Below are positions 26,120-39,263 of a DNA stretch of 64,000 nucleotides, piece after piece. A model generated the notes under the pieces. It was not told the origin of the DNA. It saw only the letters and a list, made by a program, of their open reading frames with translations, and searched no databases. Numbering within the stretch: position 1 is the stretch's first letter; the number at the start of each line of letters is the position of its first letter. Source of the DNA: Streptomyces sp. SCUT-3 (GTDB taxonomy: Bacteria > Actinomycetota > Actinomycetes > Streptomycetales > Streptomycetaceae); the NCBI RefSeq assembly GCF_014083985.1, contig NZ_CP046907.1, positions 5,404,501 to 5,468,500 of the forward strand, in the 5' to 3' direction. The position numbers and the translations under genes are program-made.

Positions 26120-26185
26120 CCACGGCGCGGTGTGCGGCCGGTGTGCACGGGTGCCGCGGCGGGAGCGGTCCTCCGCGCCGCCCGT

Positions 26186-27283
26186 TCAGGAAGCGGTGGT
26201 GCCGGTCACGAGCAGGTCGACCAGGGCCGGCACGCCCCCCTCGTGCAGGGTCCGGCGCTGCCGGGCGGCCGGGGTGCCCTCCGTCAGGAGACGGTGGACC
26301 AGGGAGGCGACCTGCCGGTCGTCGCCGCTCTCCTCCAGGGCGGGGGAGATGTGCTCCACGAGCCGGCACACCACGTCGCCGGCCCGGCGCCGCCGCCCCT
26401 CCAGGGGGTCGATGAGGACGTCGTCCAGTCCGTACCGGGCGGCCTGCCAGGTGGCGGCGTTGAGGAACTCGTGCGTGGGGGTGGGGAAGGGCGTGCCCGC
26501 CTTCTCCTCGCGCAGGGCCGTGGCGACGAGCGCGCGCACGATCCCCGCGAACATGACCGCGTCCTCGGCCCGCAGCTGCACGTCCAGGGCCCGCACCTCG
26601 ATGGTGGGGTAGCGATCGGAGGGGCGGACCTGCCAGTACAGCTGGCCCCGGTCGCGGACGAGGCCGCCGGCCAGCAGGGCCTGGACCCGCCGCTCGTAGT
26701 CCACCGCGTCGGTGAACAGCGGCGGCTGGCCGCTGACCGGCCAGCGGCCGAACACCAGGGTGCGCCAGCTGGCGAAGCCGGTGTCGTGCCCGAACCACAG
26801 CGGGGAGTTGCCCGCCATGCCCACCAGGACGGGCAGCCACGGGCGGAGCCGGTTCATCACACCGATCGCGGTGCTGCGCTCGGCCACCGCCACGTGCACG
26901 TGCATGCCGTTGATCAGCTGCTCGTCGACCAACTGCGGGGCGTCCGAGCACATGGCCCGGTACCTGGGCTTGTCCGTCACCGGGAACGGCACCGGGCCGG
27001 CCAGGGGCGCCGTCCCCGAGGCGGCGATCCGGCACCCGGCCCTCTCCGCCGCCTCGCCGACCGCGTGCCGCAGCCGCAGCAGGTGCCCGCCGACCTCGTC
27101 CAGGGTCTCGCAGACGGGGGTGGCGATCTCCACCTGCACCTGGAGCAGCTCGGCCTGGACCTCGTGGGCGCTCAACGCCGCCTGCCCGCCGACCGAGGCC
27201 CGGACTTCCTCTGCCATCGGTACGGGCATTCCGCTGTGCGGGTCGATGAGCAGGTACTCCTCCTCGACCCCGAAGGTGGTCAC
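26186..27283 (-). CDS. glutamate-cysteine ligase-like carboxylate-amine ligase (YbdK family)
   Basis: 365 aa starting [10 protein letters not shown], the family signature. Other conserved blocks are [36 protein letters not shown] and [12 protein letters not shown]. The fold and residues match ATP-dependent glutamate-cysteine ligase/YbdK-type enzymes; YbdK members have weak GCL activity, so the real substrate is uncertain. Separated by 55 bp from recQ on the same strand. Confidence 0.87.
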   Translation of the reverse strand: MTTFGVEEEYLLIDPHSGMPVPMAEEVRASVGGQAALSAHEVQAELLQVQVEIATPVCETLDEVGGHLLRLRHAVGEAAERAGCRIAASGTAPLAGPVPFPVTDKPRYRAMCSDAPQLVDEQLINGMHVHVAVAERSTAIGVMNRLRPWLPVLVGMAGNSPLWFGHDTGFASWRTLVFGRWPVSGQPPLFTDAVDYERRVQALLAGGLVRDRGQLYWQVRPSDRYPTIEVRALDVQLRAEDAVMFAGIVRALVATALREEKAGTPFPTPTHEFLNAATWQAARYGLDDVLIDPLEGRRRRAGDVVCRLVEHISPALEESGDDRQVASLVHRLLTEGTPAARQRRTLHEGGVPALVDLLVTGTTAS

Positions 27284-27338
27284 ATCTCGCGGATACCCTG
27301 CCCGTTCCCGGCCAATCGCGGCCCGTCACTCCGGTCCG

Positions 27339-29060
27339 TCACTCCGGTCCGGCGGACGGGCCGGCCACCGGCACGAGCAGTCCCCGGCCGACCACGGCGG
27401 CCAAGGACAGGGTGCGGTAGCCCACCGAGTCGAACAGGACGGTGACGCGGTCCCGCTCCGCGCCGAGCACCGTGCCCTCCCCCCACCGCCGGTGCCGCAC
27501 CCGCGCCCCGGTGCGGAAGGCGTGCCCGCCGGGCTCCGGCCCCGTCCCCCGCCCGGGCCAGGCCTCCCGCCGGGGCCGCGCGGTGCGGCCCTCCCGCACG
27601 GCCGCACCGCAGTTGTCGCAGTTGCCGCAGGGGGCCTCGTAGTCCTCGCCGAAGTAGCCGAGGAGGTAGCGGCGGCGGCAGCCGGTGGTCTCGGCGTAGC
27701 CGCGCATCATCTCCACCCGGGACCGGCCCAGGCTGCGCCGTGCCTCGGCGAGCCCGGCCGCGCGGGCGGCGGCCTCCGCGGGCGGCAGGTCCCCGGCGGG
27801 CAGCAGACCGCCCCCGGCGGTGGTGGTGACCGCCCCGGCCTGCTCCAGGAGGCCGACCGCCGAGGTGAGGCGGTGCGCCGACAGGCCGGTCTCCTCCAGC
27901 AGGCGTGTCGGTGACAGCGGCGCGTCGCAGGCGTGGACCCGGGAGGCGACGTCGGCCAGGGCCGCGGTGTCGGGGTGCCCGGAGGCGAAGAACTTCTGCA
28001 GGGCGAGGTCTTCGGGACGGTAGTGCAGGACGGCGGTCGCGGGGGCGCCGTCGCGGCCGGCCCGGCCGATCTCCTGGTAGTAGGCGTCGGGCGATCCGGG
28101 CGCGGAGGCGTGCAGGACGAACCGCACGTCGGGCTTGTCGATGCCCATGCCGAAGGCGGAGGTGGCGACGACCACGTCCACGCCGCCGTCGAGGAACGCC
28201 CCGTGCACGCGTGAGCGTTCGGCGGGGGGCAGCCCGGCGTGGTAGGCGGCGGCGTGCAGGCCGGCCGCCGCCAGTTCCGCGGCGCAGGTCCCGGCGTCCT
28301 TGCGGGTGGCGGTGTAGACGATGCCGGGACCGTGCTGCGCGGCGGCCCGTTCCACCACGGCCCGGCGCTTGCCGCGGTCGTCGGTGAAACGGCGCACCTC
28401 CAGGTACAGGTTGGGCCGGTCGAACCCGGCCACGACCTGCGCGGGACGCTCCATGCCCAGGCGCCCGGCGATCTCCTCCCGCACGGGAGGGGACGCGGTG
28501 GCGGTCAGGGCCAGCACCACCGGGCGGCCCAGGCGGCGCACCACCTGCCCCAGCCGCAGGTAGTCGGGGCGGAAGTCGTATCCCCACGAGGAGACGCACT
28601 GGGCCTCGTCCACCACGAACAGCGACGGCCCGGCCCGCGCCAGCCGCTCCACCACCTCGTCCTTGGCGAGCTGCTCGGGTGCGAGGAAGAGGTACTCGAC
28701 GTCCCCGGCGCGCACCGCCTCCCACGCCGCCGCGGTCTCCCCGCCGGTGCGGGCGGAATTCACGGCGACCGCCCCGGGCGCGTGACGCCGGTGGAGTGCT
28801 TCGACCTGGTCCCGCTGGAGGGCGATCAGGGGGGAGACCACCACGGTGGGGCCGGGGAGCAGCAGCGCGGGCACCTGGTAGACGGCGGACTTGCCGGCCC
28901 CGGTGGGCATGACCACCAGGGTGTCGCGCCCGGCGAGGACGTGCTCCATGGCCTCGAGCTGGCCCGGGCGCAGCCGGCTCCAGCCGAAGACCTCGGCGGC
29001 GGCCCTCCCGAGCCGCCCGGCGGGGTCGGCGTGCTCGGCGGGTGCGGCGGTCCCGGCCAC
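27339..29060 (-). CDS. recQ: RecQ-family ATP-dependent DNA helicase
   Basis: 573 aa. Helicase motifs: I MPTGAGKSAVYQ, II DEAQ (DEAH is normal in RecQ), III ALTATASPPV, VI QEIGRAGRDG. A RecQ-type zinc-binding segment follows (CRRRYLLGYFGEDYEAPCGNCDNC). It ends not in an HRDC but in a small Tudor/CarD-like module (AFRTGARVRHRRWGEGTVLGAERDRVTVLFDSVGYRTL) as in PcrA/UvrD-type tails. ATG assumed at 29060. Downstream CBS gene is on the same strand. Confidence 0.93.
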   Translation of the reverse strand: MAGTAAPAEHADPAGRLGRAAAEVFGWSRLRPGQLEAMEHVLAGRDTLVVMPTGAGKSAVYQVPALLLPGPTVVVSPLIALQRDQVEALHRRHAPGAVAVNSARTGGETAAAWEAVRAGDVEYLFLAPEQLAKDEVVERLARAGPSLFVVDEAQCVSSWGYDFRPDYLRLGQVVRRLGRPVVLALTATASPPVREEIAGRLGMERPAQVVAGFDRPNLYLEVRRFTDDRGKRRAVVERAAAQHGPGIVYTATRKDAGTCAAELAAAGLHAAAYHAGLPPAERSRVHGAFLDGGVDVVVATSAFGMGIDKPDVRFVLHASAPGSPDAYYQEIGRAGRDGAPATAVLHYRPEDLALQKFFASGHPDTAALADVASRVHACDAPLSPTRLLEETGLSAHRLTSAVGLLEQAGAVTTTAGGGLLPAGDLPPAEAAARAAGLAEARRSLGRSRVEMMRGYAETTGCRRRYLLGYFGEDYEAPCGNCDNCGAAVREGRTARPRREAWPGRGTGPEPGGHAFRTGARVRHRRWGEGTVLGAERDRVTVLFDSVGYRTLSLAAVVGRGLLVPVAGPSAGPE

Positions 29061-29126
29061 GGCTGCTCCTCGCCTCCCCCGCTCCTCGCCGCCGGAGCCC
29101 GGCCCCCGGCGGCCGGGCCCGTGCCG

Positions 29127-29546
29127 TCAGTGGTTGGGTCCGGCGGCACTGATGCCGGACAGGGCGGCGCCCTCGTCGCGTTCGACGGCCAGGTCGCCGA
29201 GCGCGACGATGCCCACCGGGCGCCCGTTCTCCACCACCGGCAGGCGGCGCACGGCACGGGTGCGCATCAGCTCCTCGGCCGTGGCGACGTCGTCGTCGGG
29301 GGAGACCGTGACCAGCGATCCGCTGCACGTGCCGTGCATGGTGGTCTCGCCCCCGTACTCGCCCTCGGCCAGGACGCGGACGACCAGGTCGCGGTCGGTG
29401 ACCAGCCCGCACAGCCGGTCGCCGTCGACGACCAGGACCGCGCCGATGTTCTCGTCGCGCATCAGCCGGGCCACCTCGGTGACCGAGGTGTGCGCGGGCA
29501 CGGTCACCGGGTCGGTGGTCATGATGTCGCGGATTCGCTGGGCCAT
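29127..29546 (-). CDS. tandem CBS-domain protein
   Basis: 139 aa: two CBS motifs (ITDPVTVPAHTSVTEVARLMRDENIGAVLVVD and SLVTVSPDDDVATAEELMRTRAVRRLPVVENGRPVGIVALGDL), probably forming one Bateman module binding adenine nucleotides. Typical small actinomycete CBS protein. Acts as a sensor with unknown partner; 66 bp upstream of recQ on the same strand. Confidence 0.9.
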   Translation of the reverse strand: MAQRIRDIMTTDPVTVPAHTSVTEVARLMRDENIGAVLVVDGDRLCGLVTDRDLVVRVLAEGEYGGETTMHGTCSGSLVTVSPDDDVATAEELMRTRAVRRLPVVENGRPVGIVALGDLAVERDEGAALSGISAAGPNH

Positions 29547-29636
29547 GGCTTCCCCTCGGCAGTCGGTCGGGACACGGGGCGTTCCTCGTCCGCCCGCTCC
29601 TGGCGCGTGCCCGCTCCCGGGGCGGAAATGCCGGTC

Positions 29637-29735
29637 CGCGGCAGTTCACGGCGGTTCACGGCGGTTCGCGGAGGTCCGCGGAGATTCGCGGCGGTTCCGT
29701 GATGTTTCGCAGCGGCTCGCAGCGGCTGGAGGTGG
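29637..29735. repeat. degenerate 11-12-bp repeats (CGGCGGTTC and variants)
   Basis: Eight or so imperfect units of CGG(C/A)GGTTC(A/G) sit between the CBS gene and a hairpin pair, in the 342-bp gap 29547-29888. No conserved repeat-spacer pattern, so not CRISPR. Confidence 0.65.
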
Positions 29736-29746
29736 TTCGCGTCCTG

Positions 29747-29792
29747 CGCTGCGGGCCCCGTCCGGGCGCGGGACCCGCAGCGCCCGGACGGG
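29747..29792. promoter_or_regulatory. overlapping alternative hairpins upstream of the FAD monooxygenase
   Basis: Two inverted repeats share sequence: CGCTGCGGG/CCCGCAGCG (29747-29755 with 29774-29782) and CCCGTCCGGGCGC/GCGCCCGGACGGG (29757-29769 with 29780-29792). They cannot both form. About 97 bp before GTG 29889. Confidence 0.5.
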
Positions 29793-29888
29793 AGCGGCCG
29801 GACGGGGTGACCGGTCCGGCGGCGGGGGAAGGCTGTACGCGGGGGAGGCGGGCACAGGGCCCGCACAGCCGGGAGTCAGGAGTTCGCC

Positions 29889-31157
29889 GTGACCGTTGAG
29901 GGGACCACCACCTGTGCCGTCTCCGGGGGAGGGCCTGCAGGGATCATGCTCGGCCTGCTGCTGGCCCGCGCCGGGGTGGAGGTGACCGTCCTGGAGAAGC
30001 ACCGGGACTTCCTGCGGGACTTCCGCGGCGACACGGTGCACCCGTCCACCCTGGAACTGCTGGACGAACTCGGGCTGGCAGAGGCGCTGGAGGCACTCCC
30101 GCACCGGAAGCTGACGGCGGTGCGCATGGGCACCCGGGACCGGGCGCTGGTCGAGGCCGACCTCGGCCTGTCCTCCTCCCGGTACAGGTACCACCACATC
30201 GCGATGATCCCGCAGTGGGACTTCCTCGACCTGCTCGTCGCGCACGCCCGCCGCTATCCGACCTTCCGGCTGCTGATGGGCGCCGAGACGCTCGGCCCGA
30301 TCCGGCAGGGGCCGGCCGTGCGCGGCCTGCGGTACCGGGACGCCGACGGGGAGCACGAGCTGCGCGCGGTGCTGACGGTGGCCGCCGACGGCCGCCGCTC
30401 CGACCTGCGGGCGGCGGCCGGCATGGTGCCGCGCGAGCTGGGCGCCCCCATGGACGTGCTGTGGCTGCGCCTGTCCCGCAGGCCCGGGGACCGCGAGGGC
30501 GTGGCGGGGTTCCTCGGCAAGGGCGAGATGGCCGCCGCCGTCGACCGCGGGGACTACTGGCAGGTCGCCTTCGTCATCCCCAAGGGCTCCCGCGAGAAGG
30601 TCCGCGCCCAGGGGCTGGAGACGCTCCGCGGCCGCGTGGCCGCCCTGGTGCCGATGCTCGCCGACCGCGTGCACGAGCTCGACGACTGGGAGAAGGTGGC
30701 GTTCCTGGAAGTGGGGCTCGACCGGCTCCCGCGCTGGGACCGGCCCGGGCTGCTGGCCATCGGGGACGCCGCGCACACCATGTCGCCGATCGGCGGGGTC
30801 GGCATCAACCTCGCGGTGCAGGACGCGGTCGCCGCGGCCAACCTGCTGGCCGGGCCGCTGTACCGGGCGCAGGCCGACCCCCGCCGCTTCGAGCGCACCC
30901 TCGACCCCCTGCTGGTGCGGCGCGTGCAGCGCCGCCGGTCCCTGCCCACCGTCGGCACCCAGCTGGTGCAGCAGATGGTGCAGCGCCGGGTGATCGGCAG
31001 GGTCCTCGACGAGGGGGAGGAGCCGCGGCTGCCGGCCCTGCTGGGCACCCCTCTCGGGAGCCGGCTTCTCTCCCGGGTCTTCGCCCGGATCATGCTGTAC
31101 GGCCTCCTGCCCGAGCACGTCCGCACTCCCGAGCGCACTGTTTCCTCCGGAGGCTGA
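29889..31157 (+). CDS. FAD-dependent aromatic-hydroxylase-like monooxygenase
   Basis: 422 aa, GTG start. FAD fold is complete: SGGGPAGIMLGLLLARAGVEV (dinucleotide site), VAADGRRSDLR (DG motif) and GLLAIGDAAHTMSPIGGVGIN (GD motif). PHBH-like oxidoreductase acting on a small phenol or quinone; substrate unknown. Preceded by alternative hairpins and degenerate repeats. Confidence 0.9.
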   Translation: MTVEGTTTCAVSGGGPAGIMLGLLLARAGVEVTVLEKHRDFLRDFRGDTVHPSTLELLDELGLAEALEALPHRKLTAVRMGTRDRALVEADLGLSSSRYRYHHIAMIPQWDFLDLLVAHARRYPTFRLLMGAETLGPIRQGPAVRGLRYRDADGEHELRAVLTVAADGRRSDLRAAAGMVPRELGAPMDVLWLRLSRRPGDREGVAGFLGKGEMAAAVDRGDYWQVAFVIPKGSREKVRAQGLETLRGRVAALVPMLADRVHELDDWEKVAFLEVGLDRLPRWDRPGLLAIGDAAHTMSPIGGVGINLAVQDAVAAANLLAGPLYRAQADPRRFERTLDPLLVRRVQRRRSLPTVGTQLVQQMVQRRVIGRVLDEGEEPRLPALLGTPLGSRLLSRVFARIMLYGLLPEHVRTPERTVSSGG

Positions 31158-31211
31158 CCGGAGCCGCGGGGGCGCCGCCCCGGCCGGGTGCCGTCGGCGG
31201 CTCCCCGCCGG

Positions 31212-33593
31212 TCAGGCGCCGTCGGCGGCTGCCGCCTCCGGGGGCGGTGCGGTGCGGCGCACGAGCAGCACGGCGATGTCGTCGTGCTGCCGGGAGAGCA
31301 CGGGTGCCACGAGCCGGTCGGCGATGCCTTCCAGGCCGCGGCGTCCCCTGCCGCCCGCGTCCGCCCGGTCCGCCTCCCCGGACGCCCGGACGAGCCTCCG
31401 CGAGAGGTCGGCGACCGCCTCGGTGTAGTCCCGGCCGTGCTGCTCCACCAGGCCGTCGGTGTAGAGGAGCAGCGTGGTGCCGGGGGGCAGGGTGCGCTCG
31501 GTGACGGGGTACCGGTCGTCGGAGTCGTAGCCCCACGGCAGGCCGCCGGGGTCGTCCAGCTCCCGCACGCCGCCGTCCGGATCCAGCATCAGCACGTAGG
31601 GGTGGCCCGCGCGCACCGTGCGGAAGCAGCCCGCTCCCGGGTCGACCTCCACCAGGCAGCAGGTGGCGAGCAGGTCGGTGTCCAGGGCGCACAGGGTGCG
31701 GTTGCCGCGGCTCATCAGCTCGGCCGGCGGGTGCCCCTCCTCGGCGTGGGCGCGCATGGCCGTGCGCAGCTGTCCCATCACCGCCGCGGCCTGCGCGCTG
31801 TGCCCCTGCACGTCACCGATGACCAGGGCGACCCGCCCGCCCGGAAGCGGCAGCACGTCGTACCAGTCGCCGCCCACCTCCATGCCCTCCGAACCCGGCA
31901 GGTAGCGGGCGGCCACCTCCAGGCCGGGCAGGTCGGGGATGCGCTGGGGCAGCATCATCCGCTGCAGCTCGGTCATCTGGGCCCGCCGCGCGTCGAACAG
32001 GCGGGACCTGGCCAGCGACTGGGCCAGGATGCCCGCCACCGCCGTGCACACCATCCGGTCGTCGGTGGTGAACGTGCGCGGCGCGTCGAAGGAGATGACG
32101 CACCCTCCCGTCAGGCCGTCCGCGGTGGACAGCGGCAGGATGGCCCAGGCGTGCCGGCCCGGGGGCGGCTCCAGGCTTCTCTCGGGGAAGGCCGTGCGGA
32201 ACTCGTCGAGGTTCCCGGCGAACACCGGTTCCCCCTTCTCCAGGCGGGTGCGGGAGAGGCGCGCGAGCTCGAGGTCGTCGGTGGAACGCAGCCACTCCAG
32301 TCCTTCGTCGGAGTACCCCCGGGCGCCGATCAGCCGGGTCCGGCCGTACCGCACGACGTAGACCGCCAGGTCGCGCGCGCCCAGGGCGGGCAGCACCGTC
32401 TCGGCCGTCGTGTCGAGGACCTCCCGGGTCGACAGGGCGGCGGCGTAGCCCCGGGTGACGTCGATGACGAATTCGTTGCGCTCCTGGCGCCGCGTCTCGT
32501 ACTCGTGCTCGGCGGTGCGGTCCCGGGCGACCCCGATGATCTTCCGGGGCCGTCCCTGGGCGTCGCGCACCAGGCGGCCCTCGGTGCCGAGCCGGCGGAC
32601 CGTCCCGTCCGGCAGGACGATCCGGTGCGCGTTGCGGTAGCTCCCCGTGGTGAGGCTCTCGTCCACGGCCTTCAGGAAGGCCGCGCGGTCCTCGGGGTGG
32701 ATGGCCGCGAACAGCGTCTCGAAGCGCTCGTCGTACGTGTCCGGGTCGATGTCGAACAGGTGGCACAGGCTGTCGTCGCCCGTCACCCGGCCCGTGTCGA
32801 GGTCCCAGTCGAAGGAGCCGATGCCGGAGAAGGACATCGCCATCTCCAGGACGGCGGCCCGGCTGTGGGAGCGGATCGTGTGCTCCGCCGGAATTCCCCG
32901 CGGCGCCCCGTTCCCCGGCTCTCCGTCCCCGGACGTCCCGCGGTCCGGTTCTCCGCGGCCCGGTCCTCCGCTGTCCGGCTCCTCACCACCCGGGTCCCTG
33001 CGGGGCCCGGGCTTCCCGCCCTCCAGCCCCTCGTGCTGCTTCGGCTCCGGCACGGGGAGGCCCGTGACGGGGTCGTCCGGGCCTTCGGGCAGCAGCTCCG
33101 CGGTCCGGTGGGCGCACAGCGCCGCGACGGCCTCCAGCACCGCCAGGTCGGACCCGGCCGGCGGCCCCGGGGTGCGCATCCACAGGAACAGGGCGCCCAC
33201 GCAGCGCTCGCCGAGCAGCAGGGGGAGGGCGAAGTACCCGTCGCTGATGTACACCGGGATCCGCTCCCGCACCGCCACGGGGGCCGGCAGCTCCGAGTCG
33301 GCCGGGATCAGGTGGTACGGCTCGAACAGGTCCTCCTCGAAACCGACGATCGCGACCAGGCGCAGCCGGCCGTCGCCCCGGAGGACGTACAGGGCGCCGC
33401 AGCCGTCCGTGATCCCGGCCAGGCCCGTCTCCACGGCGGCGGACAGCAGGGTGTGCAGGTCCGGGCTGCCCAGCAGCCGGACGACGGTGTCCGCGGGCAC
33501 CGCGGCGTCCTGCGCCGAGGTGCCGTCCGGGCGCGCGTCGTCCGGGCGCGGTGCCCCGGTGTTCCCGTCGGGTGCTCCGGACGCTGCGGACAT
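31212..33593 (-). CDS. GAF-PAS-GAF-SpoIIE serine phosphatase
   Basis: 793-aa sensor phosphatase. Order: GAF about 25-155, a Gly/Pro/Glu-rich low-complexity linker about 160-225, PAS about 240-345 (WDLDTGRVTGDDSLCHLFD, RIVLPDGTVRRLGTEG), GAF about 365-510, and PP2C about 540-785 (GGDWYDVLPLPGGRVALVIGDVQGHS, LLYTDGLVEQHGRDY, DDIAVLLV). Closest to the truncated gene at 1-1623 but without its ATPase. ATG 33593 with GAGGAAG. Probably a stress input to anti-anti-sigma phosphorylation. Confidence 0.93.
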   Translation of the reverse strand: MSAASGAPDGNTGAPRPDDARPDGTSAQDAAVPADTVVRLLGSPDLHTLLSAAVETGLAGITDGCGALYVLRGDGRLRLVAIVGFEEDLFEPYHLIPADSELPAPVAVRERIPVYISDGYFALPLLLGERCVGALFLWMRTPGPPAGSDLAVLEAVAALCAHRTAELLPEGPDDPVTGLPVPEPKQHEGLEGGKPGPRRDPGGEEPDSGGPGRGEPDRGTSGDGEPGNGAPRGIPAEHTIRSHSRAAVLEMAMSFSGIGSFDWDLDTGRVTGDDSLCHLFDIDPDTYDERFETLFAAIHPEDRAAFLKAVDESLTTGSYRNAHRIVLPDGTVRRLGTEGRLVRDAQGRPRKIIGVARDRTAEHEYETRRQERNEFVIDVTRGYAAALSTREVLDTTAETVLPALGARDLAVYVVRYGRTRLIGARGYSDEGLEWLRSTDDLELARLSRTRLEKGEPVFAGNLDEFRTAFPERSLEPPPGRHAWAILPLSTADGLTGGCVISFDAPRTFTTDDRMVCTAVAGILAQSLARSRLFDARRAQMTELQRMMLPQRIPDLPGLEVAARYLPGSEGMEVGGDWYDVLPLPGGRVALVIGDVQGHSAQAAAVMGQLRTAMRAHAEEGHPPAELMSRGNRTLCALDTDLLATCCLVEVDPGAGCFRTVRAGHPYVLMLDPDGGVRELDDPGGLPWGYDSDDRYPVTERTLPPGTTLLLYTDGLVEQHGRDYTEAVADLSRRLVRASGEADRADAGGRGRRGLEGIADRLVAPVLSRQHDDIAVLLVRRTAPPPEAAAADGA

Positions 33594-33684
33594 GGCGTCT
33601 TCCTCGGCCTCGACCGGAACGCGCCCCGCCGGACCGGGCCGGGCTGCCCCGGCCGGTGCGGGCGGCGCCCGTTCCCTGCTGTAG

Positions 33685-35511
<1,827 letters not shown>

Positions 35512-35548
35512 CACGAGCGGCAGCCGGCCCGTCCCGGACGGGCCGGCG

Positions 35549-35988
35549 TCAGCGGCCGGGGAGCTTGACGACGGTGACGAAGAACTGGTCGATCTGCCGG
35601 ATCGCGGAGACGAACTGGTCCAGGTCCACCGGCTTGGTCACGTACGCGTTGGCGTGCAGCTTGTAGCTGCGCAGGATGTCCTCCTCGGCGGAGGACGTGG
35701 TCAGCACCACGACCGGGATGCTGGCCAGCTCCGGGTCCGACTTGATCTTCTCCAGCACCTGGCGGCCGTCGTACTTGGGCAGGTTCAGGTCCAGCAGGAC
35801 CAGGTCGGGGCGCGGCGCGGAGGCGTGCTCGCCGCGCCGGTAGAGGAAGTCCAGCGCCTCCAGACCGTCGCGGACCACGTGCAGGGTGTTGCCGATCCGG
35901 TTGTCCTCGAACGCCTCACGCGTCATCAGCTCGTCACCGGGGTCGTCCTCGACCAGGAGTACCTCGATCGGCTGGATGCCGGTGGTGT

Positions 35989-35992
<4 letters not shown>
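35549..35992 (-). CDS. single-domain response regulator (Rcp1-like)
   Basis: 147 aa, a lone receiver: acidic pocket EDDPGDE, phosphoacceptor in DLVLLDLNLPKYDG, Thr/Ser at VVLTTSS, Lys at VTKPVD. Rcp1-type receivers relay signals to output proteins. Its start overlaps the kinase stop by 4 bp, so it is part of the kinase operon. Confidence 0.93.
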
Positions 35993-37739
<1,747 letters not shown>

Positions 37740-37743
<4 letters not shown>

Positions 37744-39008
37744 GACCACTCCACCTGCACCACGGCCACGTCGTCGGCGAGCCCGCCGCCGACGGCGCAC
37801 ACCGCCTCAGCCTTCTCGATCACCGCGTCCACGAACCGGACCCCGGGCAGCGCGGCGTGCTCACGCGCCAGCTCCAGCAGCCCGTCCTCGCCCAGCCGAG
37901 CCGCCCCCGAGGCGGACGTCCGCCCCTCGAACAGCCCGTCGGTGAACATCACCAGGGAGCCGCCGTCAGGCACCTCCACCCGGCCGCACGGCCACTGCGC
38001 CAGACCGGGCAGCAGACCCAGCGCCGGCCCGAACTCCGGCTCCACCAGGTCGACCCTCCCGCCCCCGCCGCGCACCAGCACCCCCGGATGCCCGGCCCGC
38101 CACACCTGCGCACCGCGCTCGCCGGGACGGATCACCACCGCGCACACCGTGGCGAAGATCTCCGGCCCGGACCGCTCGGCCAGCAGCATCCGCTCCAGCA
38201 GGGCCAGCGCGCTGCCACCCGTGGTCCCGCTGAGCACCGCGGTCCGCCAGGCGATCCGCAGGCACACGCCCAGCGCGGCCTCGTCCGGGCCGTGCCCGGA
38301 CACGTCGCCGACGATGGCGTGCACCGACCCGTCGTCGGCCTCGACCACGTCGTAGAAGTCCCCGCCGAGCAGCGCCTGCGCCCGCCCGGGCCGGTAGCGC
38401 GCCGACACCCGCACCCGCCGCGACGGCAGCAGCGGCTCGGGCAGCAGCCCCCGCTCCAGCCGGACGTTCTCCTGCGCCCGCAACTGCTCGGCCTGCAGCG
38501 CGGCGGCGTAGCGCTCGGCCTGCTTGCGGTGCATCGCGTACCGCAGCGCCCGACCGAAAAGCTCGGGCTCCACCGCGCCCTTGATCAGGTAGTCCTGGGC
38601 CCCGGCCGCCACGGCGGCCGCCCCGGACTCCTCCTCGGCCAGACCGGTGAGCACTACCACCGCCGCCGTCCCGGCGGCCCGCAGCACCCGGTCCAGGGCG
38701 GCCGCGCCGCTCCCGTCGGGCAGGTGGAGGTCGAGCAGCACGCACTGGGGCGGCTCCTGCGCCAGAGCCTTCTCGGCACCGGCCAGCGTGGTCACCCACG
38801 TGATGTCGGCCTCGACCCCGCTGTCCAGCAGGAGTTCCTCGACCAGCAGCGCATCACCGGCGTCGTCCTCGACCAGCAGCAGCCGGGGGCGGGGGGAACC
38901 TCCGGAGGCCGCCGGCACGGCGTGCGCTCCCACGGTGTCGAGCCCTGTCGTCGTGACGGCCTCTTCCGGGTCCGCCGCGGGCACGGGGCCCGGTTCCACC
39001 TGACGCAT
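37740..39008 (-). CDS. receiver-SpoIIE phosphatase (RsbU-like response regulator)
   Basis: 422 aa: receiver about 35-160 (VEDDAGDALL, LLDLHLPDGSG, TGLAEEE, LIKGAVE), a coiled linker, then PP2C about 190-420 (GGDFYDVVEADDGSVHAIVGDVSGHGPDEAALG, FTDGLFEGR, LADDVAVVQV). First gene of a coupled three-gene signalling operon. ATG 39008 has AGGA 6 nt upstream. Phosphorylation by the adjacent kinase probably tunes the phosphatase. Confidence 0.93.
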
Positions 39009-39204
39009 CCACCGTCCTGTTCCGCTAGACAACGCCCCGTGCGGGGCGTGCGCCCCGTAAAAAATCTTCCCACACCGGGCCGGCGCACCTGCGCGGCCCG
39101 GTGGTTCCTCGTGGGCAACGGACGGAGAAAAGGGGAAATTCCCAGATCAAAGAGGGTGCAGGGGTTATGTGGGTCACAATGGGGTACCTCGGGTTGCGCT
39201 GGAC

Positions 39205-39243
39205 GAAGGCGGGGGCCAGGACGATGTCCTGGCCCCCGCCTTC
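39205..39243 (-). terminator. strong terminator
   Basis: Perfect 18-bp stem (arms GAAGGCGGGGGCCAGGAC), 3-nt loop, 21 bp past the stop of the leftward cassette (39264-42730). Confidence 0.88.
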
Positions 39244-39263
39244 GGGTGTTTCCTCGCGGATCC

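Noticed and set aside
29637-29735. Possible CRISPR array
   Set aside because: Units are short, degenerate and contiguous with no unique spacers.
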